A program made the translations under genes and the position numbers. Source: Rivihabitans pingtungensis (lineage in GTDB: Bacteria > Pseudomonadota > Gammaproteobacteria > Burkholderiales > Aquaspirillaceae). From it: DNA of 64,000 nt. Below the pieces are notes generated by a model that was not told the DNA's origin, searched no databases, and saw only the letters and a program-made list of their open reading frames with translations. Positions within the stretch are counted from its first letter, which is position 1, and every line of letters begins with the position of its first letter. Below are positions 19,791-28,535 of this stretch, one piece after another. The stretch is from NCBI RefSeq assembly GCF_003201855.1, contig NZ_QJKI01000001.1, positions 310,001 through 374,000 of the forward strand. The letters run 5' to 3'.

Positions 19791-20564
19791 TCAGAGTCGG
19801 CTGGCGTCCTGCCAGGCGTCGCCCCAGCCCAGTTCGGTCAGCACATGCAAAAACTCTGCCGATGGTGGGCAATGCAAGGTCAGTGTTTCACCGCTGACCG
19901 GGTGTGGCAGGCGCAGCCCGGTGGCGGCCAGCAGCAGGCGGTTGACGGCAAAGCGCTCGGCAAACATGCGATTATGCCGGCCGCGGCCGTGGGTGGCGTC
20001 GCCGATGATCGGGTGGCTGATGTGCTTGAGGTGGCGGCGCAGCTGATGGCGGCGGCCAGTGTGCGGGGTCAGCGCCAGCAGGGCGTAGCGGCTGCTGGGG
20101 TAGCGTTCCACCGCCACGGGCAATTCCACCGTGGCCAGCCGCTGATAGCTGCTGTGCGCCGACTGGGGCGGCGCTGGCGTCACCGGGCCGGGTTCGCGCT
20201 CGTCGGGTTGGCGCGACAGCGGGTAATCAATCTCGCCTTGCGCGTCCGGCCAGCCGCGCACCACGGCCAGATAGCGTTTGTCCACCTGCTGGGCCTCAAA
20301 CGCCTGCGACAGCGTGCGCCCGGCCTCGGGGCTGAGGGCAAACAGCAAGATGCCCGAGGTGCCCTTGTCCAGCCGATGCACGCCATACACATGGCGGCCC
20401 AACTGGTTGCGCACGGTTTGCAGGGCAAAGCGGGTTTCCTGGCGGTCGATGGGCGAGCGGTGCACCAGCAAGCCGGAAGGCTTGTGCACCGCCACCAGAT
20501 GCTCGTCCTGATACAAAATCGGCAAGCTCAAATCGTGGGGGTCAGCGGTATCAGGCAGCATCAT
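19791..20564 (-). CDS. truC: tRNA pseudouridine synthase C
   Basis: A RluA-family pseudouridine synthase of 257 residues. TruC (260 residues in E. coli) modifies U65 in tRNA. The catalytic aspartate is in GVHRLDKGTSGILLFAL. The order ILYQDEHLVAVHKPSGLLVH, RYLAVVRGW, LLALTPHTGRRHQLRRHLKH and HPIIGDATHGRGRHN fits TruC better than RluA/RluC, which have an S4 domain or other lengths. It is divergent from dinG. The stop codon coincides with the edge of a repeat element. Confidence 0.88.
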   Translation of the reverse strand: MMLPDTADPHDLSLPILYQDEHLVAVHKPSGLLVHRSPIDRQETRFALQTVRNQLGRHVYGVHRLDKGTSGILLFALSPEAGRTLSQAFEAQQVDKRYLAVVRGWPDAQGEIDYPLSRQPDEREPGPVTPAPPQSAHSSYQRLATVELPVAVERYPSSRYALLALTPHTGRRHQLRRHLKHISHPIIGDATHGRGRHNRMFAERFAVNRLLLAATGLRLPHPVSGETLTLHCPPSAEFLHVLTELGWGDAWQDASRL

Positions 20565-20670
20565 CGGTCGCAGCAGGCAAAACGCGCAGCATAGCAGGCG
20601 TGCGCCATGGGCAACAGTTGCTGTCGCCCTGGCCCGCCCGGCATTCCGGCCTTTGCGCTACAATGGCGCC

Positions 20671-22803
20671 ATGCTCACCGACGCCGAAAAAGACGCCATC
20701 CGTCACCATTACCAAGCCATCGGCAAAAGCCTGCCGGGCTTTCGTCCGCGCGCCGCCCAGCGGCAAATGCTGGCCAGCATTGCCCAGGCGTTTGCCCGCA
20801 GCAAGCCGCGCGAGGGCGACGCCCTGCCCGAGCGCAATGGCGAAAGCATTGTGGTGGTGGAAGGCCCTACCGGCGTGGGCAAGAGCCTGGCCTATTTGCT
20901 GGCCGGCTGTGTGATGGCCAAATCGCGCGGCAAAAAGCTGGTGATCAGCTCGGCCACCATCGCCCTGCAAGAGCAACTGGTCAACCGCGATTTGCCCTTT
21001 GTGCTGAGCCACAGCGGCCTGGAGGCCAGCTTTGCCCTGGCCAAGGGGCGCGGGCGCTATCTGTGCCCCTATCGCCTGTACCAGCACACCGCCGACGCCA
21101 GTCAGGGCGAGCTGCTGGCGCCCGACCCGAATATGCTGCTGTGGAATCACAAACCAGAAAAACGCGAGCTGGAGCAGCTCAAGCGCATGGCCGATGCGTT
21201 TTATTATCGGCGCTGGGACGGCGACCGCGATGCGTTTGACGAAACCGTGGAAGACCGGCTATGGAGCCGGGTGACCAACGACCGCCACGGCTGCCTGAAA
21301 TCCGCCTGCCCCAACCGCAGCGAATGCCCGTTTTATGTGGCGCGCGACCAGCTCGACCAGGTGGACATCGTGGTGTCCAACCATGATTTGCTGCTGGCCG
21401 ACGCCTCGATGGGCGGCGGGGTGATTCTGCCGCCGCCCATCGACACGTTTTACTGCATCGACGAAGCCCACCAACTGGCCAAAAAAGCCATCAATCAATT
21501 TGCCGCCGACCACCAGGTGCAGCAGGCGCTGTGGTGGCTGGACAAGCTGGACGCCACCGTCGGCCGCGCCGAGGCGCTGATCAGCCGCAAAGAGCTGGCC
21601 ACCCAGGCGCTGGACGCCGCCACCGGCTGTGCGCAGGGCCTGGGCGAGCTGGCGCAGCTGCTCACCCCGCTGGCCCAGCTGGAGCCCAGCGCCGACGAGC
21701 CCGAACCCACCTGGCTGCTGGAAAACGGCGAGCTGCCGGAGAATATGGCGCTGACCGCCGCCAATTTGAATGTCTCCGCCGCCACCTTGCTCAAGCAGCT
21801 GACCGCCGTGCAGGATGCGCTGGTGGAAGCGCGCCGCGACAAAAACGAAGACAGCGGGCAAATCGACCAACTGGGCAGCGAGCTGGGGTTTTTTATTGCC
21901 CGCGCCGAGGCGCTGGCGGCGGTGTGGGCGCTGATGTGCGCCACCCCACCAGAAGGCGCGCCGCCCATCGCCAAATGGATCACCACCCGCCAGCCCGGCA
22001 GCGGCCGGCGCGACTGGCAGGTGTGCGCCTCGCCCGTGTCGGCGGCGGCGGATCTGGCCAATAATCTGTGGCGGCTGGCCGCAGGCGCGGTGCTGACCTC
22101 GGCCACGCTGCGCTCGCTGGGCTCGTTTGATTTGCTGCTGGCGCAAACCGGGCTGAAATGGCTGGGCGACACCGAATGCGTGGCGCTGGAGTCACCGTTT
22201 GATTTTCAGCGCCAGGGCGAGCTATACGTGCCGGCCATGCGCGCCTCGCCCAAGGATGCGCCAGCGCACACCGCTGAAATCATCCAGCTCTTGCCCAAGC
22301 TGATCGACGCCGCCGCGCCCCTGGGCACTTTGGTGCTGTTCACCTCGCGCAGGCAGATGCAGGAAGTCCACGACGGCCTGCCGGCCGAGCTGGCCGCCTG
22401 TGTGCTGGTGCAAGGCAGCCTGCCCAAGGCGGTGCTGCTGGCGCGCCACCACGAGCGCCTGGCCGCCCAGCAGGCCAGCGTGATTTTTGGTCTGGATTCG
22501 TTTGCCGAAGGGCTGGACTTGCCCGGCGAAGCCTGCGTGCAAGTGATTCTGGCCAAGCTGCCGTTCGCCATGCCGGACGACCCGGTGGGGCAAACGTTGT
22601 CGCAGTGGATTGAATCGCGCGGCGGCAACCCGTTTATCGAAATCACCGTGCCAGAAGCGTCGATCAAGCTGATTCAGGCCGTGGGCCGGCTGATCCGCAC
22701 CGAAACCGACTACGGCCGGGTGACCATCCTGGATAATCGCCTGTTGCGCCAGGCTTACGGCAAGAAACTGCTGGCCGCGCTGCCGCCCTTTCGCCGCTTG
22801 TAG
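20671..22803 (+). CDS. dinG: ATP-dependent DNA helicase DinG
   Basis: A superfamily 2 iron-sulfur helicase (XPD-like, 5'-3') acting on damaged DNA, D-loops and R-loops. It has 710 residues from the ATG at 20671. Walker A is VVEGPTGVGKSLAYLL. Four cysteines for the 4Fe-4S cluster lie in RYLCPYRL and CLKSACPNRSECPF. The DEAH box is FYCIDEAHQL, and the C-terminal motif is LIQAVGRLIRTETDYG. A -10-like TACAAT ends only 6 bases before the ATG, so the mRNA might be leaderless. I found no convincing LexA box. Confidence 0.95.
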   Translation: MLTDAEKDAIRHHYQAIGKSLPGFRPRAAQRQMLASIAQAFARSKPREGDALPERNGESIVVVEGPTGVGKSLAYLLAGCVMAKSRGKKLVISSATIALQEQLVNRDLPFVLSHSGLEASFALAKGRGRYLCPYRLYQHTADASQGELLAPDPNMLLWNHKPEKRELEQLKRMADAFYYRRWDGDRDAFDETVEDRLWSRVTNDRHGCLKSACPNRSECPFYVARDQLDQVDIVVSNHDLLLADASMGGGVILPPPIDTFYCIDEAHQLAKKAINQFAADHQVQQALWWLDKLDATVGRAEALISRKELATQALDAATGCAQGLGELAQLLTPLAQLEPSADEPEPTWLLENGELPENMALTAANLNVSAATLLKQLTAVQDALVEARRDKNEDSGQIDQLGSELGFFIARAEALAAVWALMCATPPEGAPPIAKWITTRQPGSGRRDWQVCASPVSAAADLANNLWRLAAGAVLTSATLRSLGSFDLLLAQTGLKWLGDTECVALESPFDFQRQGELYVPAMRASPKDAPAHTAEIIQLLPKLIDAAAPLGTLVLFTSRRQMQEVHDGLPAELAACVLVQGSLPKAVLLARHHERLAAQQASVIFGLDSFAEGLDLPGEACVQVILAKLPFAMPDDPVGQTLSQWIESRGGNPFIEITVPEASIKLIQAVGRLIRTETDYGRVTILDNRLLRQAYGKKLLAALPPFRRL

Positions 22804-22818
22804 CGCCAATTGGCACAA

Positions 22819-22841
22819 TCCGCCACAGCGGACGCTTTTTT
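22819..22841 (+). terminator. Intrinsic terminator after dinG
   Basis: Stem TCCGC (22819-22823) and GCGGA (22828-22832) with a CACA loop, followed by CGC and six T residues, 15 bp after the dinG stop. The stem is short but the arrangement is classical. Confidence 0.55.
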
Positions 22842-22863
22842 CACGCAAACTGCCGTAGCGTGA

Positions 22864-22892
22864 TTCAAGAGCGAACGAAAAAGGCGTAGAAT
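22864..22892 (+). promoter_or_regulatory. Sigma-70-type promoter for the DUF3579 gene
   Basis: TTCAAG (22864-22869) and TAGAAT (22887-22892) are separated by exactly 17 bases. The -10 matches the consensus at five of six positions and the -35 at three of six. Start of transcription would be near 22899, giving an untranslated leader of about 87 bases. Confidence 0.45.
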
Positions 22893-22985
22893 CGAAAAAA
22901 ACGCGATGTGCACCGACCAGCTCAGCTGGCGGATGCTCATCCACCCCTCCCTCTCCGCGAGAGACACACCTGGCGTTCTGGCAAC

Positions 22986-23300
22986 ATGATCTGTAATCCT
23001 TACGAAATCATTATTCAAGGCATCACGTCCGAGGGGCGCACTTTCCGCCCCAGCGACTGGGCCGAGCGCTTGTCCGGCATCCTGGCCAGTTTTGGCGCCG
23101 ACAAGAAAATGTCTTACCACAGCTATGTCCGTCCGCTGATGATGGACAATGTCCGCTGCGTGGCGGTGGACAAGAAACTGGAAAAAATCGACCCTCGCGT
23201 CTACCAGTTTCTGCTGTCATTCGCCAAGGACAACGACCTGCGCGTGGTGGATTGCCGCACGCTGATCGACGAAGTCTATCCGAACCAGTTTTTGGGCTGA
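22986..23300 (+). CDS. DUF3579 protein
   Basis: A 104-residue cytoplasmic protein of the betaproteobacterial DUF3579 family, recognised by IIIQGITSEGRTFRPSDWAE, VRPLMMDNVRCVAVDKKL and YQFLLSFAKDNDLRVV. No function is established for the family. The ATG at 22986 begins the conserved part (MICNPYEI); upstream codons in frame look non-coding. It has its own promoter candidate and follows a terminator, so it is probably monocistronic. Confidence 0.88.
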   Translation: MICNPYEIIIQGITSEGRTFRPSDWAERLSGILASFGADKKMSYHSYVRPLMMDNVRCVAVDKKLEKIDPRVYQFLLSFAKDNDLRVVDCRTLIDEVYPNQFLG

Positions 23301-23341
23301 AGCAGCCCATGCCGCCGGCGCGGGGAATACGCCGGGGGCAT

Positions 23342-23457
23342 TAAGAGCGGCCAACAAAACTCAGCGCAGCGATCCTGGCTAGACGCGCGACCGCAGACAG
23401 TACGGGTAGTACGGCAAGGTCGTGCAACAACGCCAGGAGGGTTTTGTTAGCCGCTCT
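23342..23457 (-). repeat. Correia-like element, copy C
   Basis: A full copy of about 116 bp with near-perfect inverted ends (TAAGAGCGGCCAACAAAA and TTTTGTTAGCCGCTCTA). The reversed core reads CCGCAGACAGTACGGGTAGT then ACGGCAAGG. It lies between the convergent DUF3579 and ftsK genes. Confidence 0.9.
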
Positions 23458-23474
23458 AAACATGTTCGAAAACG

Positions 23475-23505
23475 AAAAAGCCTGCCCATGACCACATGGC
23501 AGGCT
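23475..23505 (-). terminator. Intrinsic terminator after ftsK
   Basis: Read on the minus strand: AGCCTGCC, an 11-base loop, GGCAGGCT, then TTTTTCGTTTT. The stem is 8 bp and GC-rich and the T-tract follows directly. It lies 57 bp past the ftsK stop, next to repeat copy C. Confidence 0.7.
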
Positions 23506-23561
23506 GTTGGTATTGGCCAATCCGCGGAGTAGCTGGCCGGGCGCATTGCGCCCGGCGGTGG

Positions 23562-26084
23562 TCAAAGGCTGACGGCCAGCACCTTGCGGTGACCGTTAGC
23601 GTCGGCCGCCGAGATCACGCCAGTCAGCTCCAGGCTGTCCAGCAGGCGGATGGCGCGGGTGGCACCGATATTGAATTCGTTTTGCAGCAGCATCACCGTG
23701 GCCTTGTCCAACTGGCGCACCAGCGCCACAGCATCGTCGTACAGCGGGTCCAGCGCCACTTCGGATGGATCCGCCACCCGATGCGGACGCGGCAAGCCCA
23801 CCGAGGGCGCGCCTTCCAGCAGGCCATCCACATAATCCGGCTTGCCGGTGCGGCGCACAAACTCGGTGACCTGACTGATATCAGCCGGGCTGACATCAGC
23901 GCCGTGCACCCGTAGGGCATAATCACTGCCCGGCGGCTTGTACAGCATATCGCCCTGGCCCAGCAGGGTTTCGGCGCCCATCTGCTCCAGAATCAGCCGG
24001 CTATCCACCTTGGATGCCACCTGAAACGCCATGCGGGTGGGAATATTGGCCTTGATCAGGCCTGTGATCACCTCGGCCGAAGCGCGCCCAGTGGCCAGCA
24101 CCAGATGAATGCCGGCCGCGCGGGCTTTTTGCGCCAGGCGGGCCAGGCGCTCTTCCACCTGCTTGCCTCCCTGCGCCATCAGCTCGGCCAGTTCATTGAC
24201 CACCACCACGATGGCCGGCATCAGTTCCAGCGGTTTAAGGTCGTCCGGCTCGCTGAACGGGTCGGCAATGCGTTCGTCGCGGCTGTCGGCTTCGCGCAGT
24301 TTTTGGTTGTAACTGGCCAGATTGCGCACGCCCAGCCGCGCCATCAGCTGATAGCGGCGCTCCATCTCGCTCATGCACCAGCCCAAGGCAAGAGCAGCTT
24401 GCTGCATATCGCTGACCACCGGAGCCAGCAGATGCGGCAGCTCACGATAGGCGGCCAGGCTGTGCTCGGGGTCGATCAGCAGCAGGCGGGCTTCTTCCGG
24501 GGTGGCTTTATACAGCAGCGAGAGCAGCATGGCGTGCAGCGCCGTGGTCTTGCCCGAGCCGGGCGCGCCGGCCAGCAGCACATGCGGCATGCGCGCCAGG
24601 TCGGCGGTCATGGGCTGGCCGCTGCTGTCCACCCCCAGCGCCAGGGTCAGCCGCGACGGGCTGTTGCGCCAGGCAGGGCTGCGCAGCGCCACAGACAGCA
24701 AAATGGGCTGGCGCTGGCGGCGGGGGTGCTCCAGCGCCATGCAGGATTTACCAGGCACGCTATCCAACAGGCGCAGTGAATCCACGGCCAGCGCCTGGGT
24801 CAATTCACGGGCCAGGGTGGCGCGGCGTTCCGGCGCGATGGCATCACCGGCTTCGAACTCATAGCGGATCACCACCGGGCCCACATGGGCGCTCAGCACG
24901 GTGGCCGGCACCCCCAGGGCCAGTAGCGCCTGTTCAACGCGGGTTTTGTCTACCGTTTCCTCGTCGGTGGCCGCGTCTGGCGGCAGGCGTTGCAACAGGG
25001 TATCGGGTGGCAGAGGCGCACTGGGCAGCAGCAGCCGGGGCGGGCCATGGCGGCGCGGCACTTGGGCGGGCACGGTGGAGGGCTGCGCCTCAGGCATGGC
25101 CGCCGTGGGGGAATCACGCTCGGTGGCTGATGTCGGCTCGTCTTCGCTATCCAGCGCCAGCACCGGCGGCTCGTGGCTGGCTGCGCTGGCGGTTGCTGCA
25201 TGGTGATCTGCCGGGCTGTCTGCCTGTGCGGCGATGTCTGCCTGTGCCGGATGCTCATCCGCCAGTGTGGGCTCGTCACCCAGCCGTGGCTCGATGCGGC
25301 TGCCGCTGGCCAGCGGAGCGGCTGGCGCCTCCTCGGCCGGGCTGTCGGCGACAGGTTCGCTGGCCACCTCGGCAGCGGGGGCTTGGCTGGCGGGCGAGCC
25401 AGCATGCGGGGTGTCCAGCATTTCTTCGCCCAGGCTGCGCTGCCACAACCGGCGCACCGCCAGCGCCAGGTATTCCACCCCGGCGCCAATAGCTTCCATC
25501 AGGTTCAGCCACGACACATGGGTGAAGGCGGAAAACCCCACCAGCATGGCTATCATCAGCAGCAGTGAAGCGCCGTTGAAGCCCAGTGCCCGGTGCAGCG
25601 TCTTGCCCAGCATGTCGCCGACAATCCCGCCAGCCGACAGCGGCAGCGCCACGTCCAGGCTATACAAACGAATGGCCTCAAACGCCGAGCTGGACAGCAA
25701 CAGCACGGTAAACCCGCCATACACCGCCAGACCCGCCCAACTGAGCAGCTCGGGCGAAAAGCGCTCGTCGTCACGCTGGCCAAACCAGACCATCAGCGCG
25801 GCATACAGCGGCAGCCACCAGGCTGACAGGCCAAATACAAACAGCAGGATGTCGGACAGCCAGGCACCTGGCGCGCCCATCCAGTTATGGGTGTAGGGCA
25901 GGTCGGCACTATGTGACCAGGCGTTGTCATCCGGGGAGTAACTGGCCAGCGCGGCCACCAGCAGCAACACACCCAGCGTCAGCGCCAGGCCAGTGGCCAG
26001 GTGCAGCAGGCGGGACAGCTTGGGGGGCAGCGCCGGGGCATCATTGCGCACCGCTGCCGGCTTACGTTTTTTCAGAAATGACAT
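23562..26084 (-). CDS. ftsK: Divergent FtsK-family DNA translocase
   Basis: An 840-residue FtsK/SpoIIIE protein. It has an N-terminal membrane domain with about four helices (first at about 25-47), a low-complexity Ala/Glu/Pro linker (about 230-350), the motor domain, and a C-terminal gamma winged helix (QNEFNIGATRAIRLLDSLEL). FtsK pumps DNA at the septum and activates XerCD at dif. The motor is atypical: Walker A is GAPGSGKTT (Lys 512), the Walker B acidic residue is Asn (VVVVNELAEL, Asn 630), and the usual ATQRP is ATGRA. DNA-domain blocks QMGAETLLGQGDMLY and GLIKANIPTRMAFQ remain. It may be a second FtsK whose motor has drifted. Confidence 0.88.
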   Translation of the reverse strand: MSFLKKRKPAAVRNDAPALPPKLSRLLHLATGLALTLGVLLLVAALASYSPDDNAWSHSADLPYTHNWMGAPGAWLSDILLFVFGLSAWWLPLYAALMVWFGQRDDERFSPELLSWAGLAVYGGFTVLLLSSSAFEAIRLYSLDVALPLSAGGIVGDMLGKTLHRALGFNGASLLLMIAMLVGFSAFTHVSWLNLMEAIGAGVEYLALAVRRLWQRSLGEEMLDTPHAGSPASQAPAAEVASEPVADSPAEEAPAAPLASGSRIEPRLGDEPTLADEHPAQADIAAQADSPADHHAATASAASHEPPVLALDSEDEPTSATERDSPTAAMPEAQPSTVPAQVPRRHGPPRLLLPSAPLPPDTLLQRLPPDAATDEETVDKTRVEQALLALGVPATVLSAHVGPVVIRYEFEAGDAIAPERRATLARELTQALAVDSLRLLDSVPGKSCMALEHPRRQRQPILLSVALRSPAWRNSPSRLTLALGVDSSGQPMTADLARMPHVLLAGAPGSGKTTALHAMLLSLLYKATPEEARLLLIDPEHSLAAYRELPHLLAPVVSDMQQAALALGWCMSEMERRYQLMARLGVRNLASYNQKLREADSRDERIADPFSEPDDLKPLELMPAIVVVVNELAELMAQGGKQVEERLARLAQKARAAGIHLVLATGRASAEVITGLIKANIPTRMAFQVASKVDSRLILEQMGAETLLGQGDMLYKPPGSDYALRVHGADVSPADISQVTEFVRRTGKPDYVDGLLEGAPSVGLPRPHRVADPSEVALDPLYDDAVALVRQLDKATVMLLQNEFNIGATRAIRLLDSLELTGVISAADANGHRKVLAVSL

Positions 26085-26247
26085 GACTCGCGTCTGGGGT
26101 CGGAACCGCGCCGATTATAGCGGGGAATGCCCCGGCGCGCAGGCGGCAGGGCGATGGATAAAAATCCTGGCGGGGCAGAGCTATCCATATAGTACGCATG
26201 AAATGACAATGCCATACAACAGCATCAGGCGTATTGTGTAAAAGTGC

Positions 26248-27387
26248 TCAACCCATGCGCACCCGGCGCAGCCCCCAGACAAACACCGTCACGCCAATCA
26301 GCGTCATGCCAAGCAGCGAGCGCCACAGTTCCAGCGCACCCTGGCCCTTGAGCAGCACGCCAAAGGCGGCGTCGATGTAATAGTGCATCGGCGACAGATA
26401 AGTCAGCGCGCGCAGCCAGGCCGGCATGGCTTCTGGCGGCGTCCAGGCGCCAGAAAGAAAAATCATCGGCGCCAGAATCAAAATGGACAACATGCCCACC
26501 TGGGCCAGATTGCGCGCCAGCGTGGCGGCGGCCAGGCCCAGGCCGGCAGTGGTGAACACATACAGCGCGGTCAGCAGCAAAAACAGCACGGCGCTGCCGC
26601 GCACCGGCACGGCAAACCCCAGTTGCAGCACGCCAAACAGCGCCAGCGCGCTGCCCAGCACAATCACCAGCGTCATCGCCAGCACCTTGGGGAACACAAT
26701 CTGGAACGGCGACAAGGGGCTGACCAGCAATTGCTCGACCGTGCCGCGTTCTTTTTCGCGTACCATCGCCGCCGCCGGCAGCAAAATGGAAAACACCGTG
26801 ACGATATTCAGCAGCTCGGTGATGCCCATAAACCAGCTGTCCAGCTGATTGGGGTTGAACCACACCCGCACCTGGTTATCAATCACCGGCAGCGCCGCGC
26901 CGCTGGCGCCCAGTGCGCTGGCGGCTTGCTCCAGGCCAAAACGGCTGGTGATCAGGCTGGCGTAGCTCGACGCCAAAAAGCCCAGCACCGAATTGGTGGC
27001 GTCTACTTGCAATTGCACGGCGGTGGGCTGGCCGCGCTGTAAATCTGCCTGAAAGCCCGGCGGAATGGTCAGCGCCAGCATGGCGCGGCCGTCGTCCAGC
27101 CGCGCCTGGGCTTCGCTGTCGTGGCTGATTTGCCCATCCACGCGAAAATACGGCGACACAAAGCGCGAGCTCAGCTCGCGCGAGGCGGTGGAGTGGTCAA
27201 AGTCCTGCACCAGGGTGGCGGCGCGGTTCAGTTGCAGGCTGACCCCCGAGGCCGCCAGAAAAATATCCACGCTGAACGCGTAGACAATAAACGCCAGCAA
27301 CACCCGGTCGCGCAGCAGCTGGCGCAGCTCTTTGCCCAGCATCACCCGCAGGCGCAGCGCCCACAGCGCCAGATCGTCGCGATTCAT
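26248..27387 (-). CDS. ybhR: ABC-2 efflux permease, YbhR-like
   Basis: A 379-residue ABC-2 permease. It has an N-terminal helix (about 25-45), a large periplasmic loop, and five or six helices after about residue 180. The block AAAMVREKERGTVEQLLVSP at the start of the transmembrane part is typical of YbhR/YhhJ proteins. An AGAGG site precedes the ATG at 27387, which overlaps the ybhS stop by 4 bases (ATGA). With YbhS it should form the heterodimeric membrane channel. It is the last gene of the tolC-ybhGFSR operon. Confidence 0.88.
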   Translation of the reverse strand: MNRDDLALWALRLRVMLGKELRQLLRDRVLLAFIVYAFSVDIFLAASGVSLQLNRAATLVQDFDHSTASRELSSRFVSPYFRVDGQISHDSEAQARLDDGRAMLALTIPPGFQADLQRGQPTAVQLQVDATNSVLGFLASSYASLITSRFGLEQAASALGASGAALPVIDNQVRVWFNPNQLDSWFMGITELLNIVTVFSILLPAAAMVREKERGTVEQLLVSPLSPFQIVFPKVLAMTLVIVLGSALALFGVLQLGFAVPVRGSAVLFLLLTALYVFTTAGLGLAAATLARNLAQVGMLSILILAPMIFLSGAWTPPEAMPAWLRALTYLSPMHYYIDAAFGVLLKGQGALELWRSLLGMTLIGVTVFVWGLRRVRMG

Positions 27388-28535
27388 GCCGATGGCCTCT
27401 TGGTGAACAGCCGATAGCCCAGCGCAAACAAGGCGCAGGCGTAGCCGGCCAAAATCAATAACTCCGGCCACAGCGCCGTCAGCCCCACCCCCTTGAGAAA
27501 ACAGCCAACGGCAATGCGGGTGTAGTACACCGCCGGCATCAGGTGCGCCACCACATAGGCCACGGGCTTGAGCGAGGGAATCGGAATAATAAAACCCGAA
27601 TACAAAATCGCCGGCACCAGGGTGACGATCAGGGTGACGATCATCGCCGCCATCTGCGTGCGCACCAGCACCGACACCAACAGCCCGATGCCGGTGGTGC
27701 ACAGCACATACACCACGCTGGCCAGCAAAAAGAACAGCGGGTCGCCCTTGAACGGCACGCCATACAGCCACACCGCCAGCGCCCATAAAATCAGGATGTT
27801 CAGCGTGGAAATCGCCACATACGGCGCCAGCTTGCCCAGCAAAAACTCGCCCCGGCTGGTGTTGGAGGCGTACAGATTGAAAATCGAACCGCGTTCTTTC
27901 TCGCGCACCACGCCCAGCGCAGTCAGAAACGGCGGCGAGGCAATCAGGATGAACATGATCAGCTTGGGCGCCAGCCCCCAGATGCTGGAAATGCTCTGGT
28001 TATACAGATAGCGCACCTCCAGCCTGACCGGTTGCAGCGCGCGCCGCGCCTCGTCTGGCGTGGCGCCCAGCTGGCCGGCGTGGCGGGCCAGATTGTCCAG
28101 GCTGGCGGCGGCGTTGATGGCGGTGACATAGCCCTTGGCGATCAGCGCGCGGCTGGGAAAGGTGCCATCCAGCAAGGTTTGCGTCTGCGCCGGCTGGCCG
28201 GATTGCACCAGCTCGCCAAAGCGCGGCGGAATGATGATCACCGCGCGCAGCTGGTTGTTGGACAGCAACTCACCCGCCTGGCGCTCATCGCACAGATACC
28301 CCTTGAAGGTGAAATATTGCGAGGCGCTGAAGCGCTCGATATAGGCGCGGCTGCTGGCGCTGCGGTCGTAGTCCAGCACCCCCAGCGGCAGGTGGTTGAC
28401 GTCCAGCGACAGGCCATAGCCAAACAGCAGCATCAAAAAGGCCGGCACGATAAAGGCCAGGGCAAAAAACAGCCGGTCGCGCAGGATTTCGCGCCATTCC
28501 TTGCTGGCTACGGCGAGGATGCGGTGTCGGTTCAT
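27384..28535 (-). CDS. ybhS: ABC-2 efflux permease, YbhS-like
   Basis: A 383-residue ABC-2 permease with the same layout as its partner: first helix at about 20-40, periplasmic domain to about 170, then a helical bundle. Family block: ALGVVREKERGSIFNLYASN. Its start overlaps the end of ybhF (ATGA, 28535-28532) and its stop overlaps ybhR, so the three genes are translationally coupled. In E. coli the YbhFSR proteins act as an efflux pump with reported tetracycline and Na+/Li+ phenotypes; whether that holds here is inference. Confidence 0.88.
   Translation of the reverse strand: MNRHRILAVASKEWREILRDRLFFALAFIVPAFLMLLFGYGLSLDVNHLPLGVLDYDRSASSRAYIERFSASQYFTFKGYLCDERQAGELLSNNQLRAVIIIPPRFGELVQSGQPAQTQTLLDGTFPSRALIAKGYVTAINAAASLDNLARHAGQLGATPDEARRALQPVRLEVRYLYNQSISSIWGLAPKLIMFILIASPPFLTALGVVREKERGSIFNLYASNTSRGEFLLGKLAPYVAISTLNILILWALAVWLYGVPFKGDPLFFLLASVVYVLCTTGIGLLVSVLVRTQMAAMIVTLIVTLVPAILYSGFIIPIPSLKPVAYVVAHLMPAVYYTRIAVGCFLKGVGLTALWPELLILAGYACALFALGYRLFTKRPSA

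Noticed and set aside
20565..20671. LexA box controlling dinG.
   Set aside because: No CTG-N10-CAG site with the right centre was found; SOS control cannot be claimed from this sequence.
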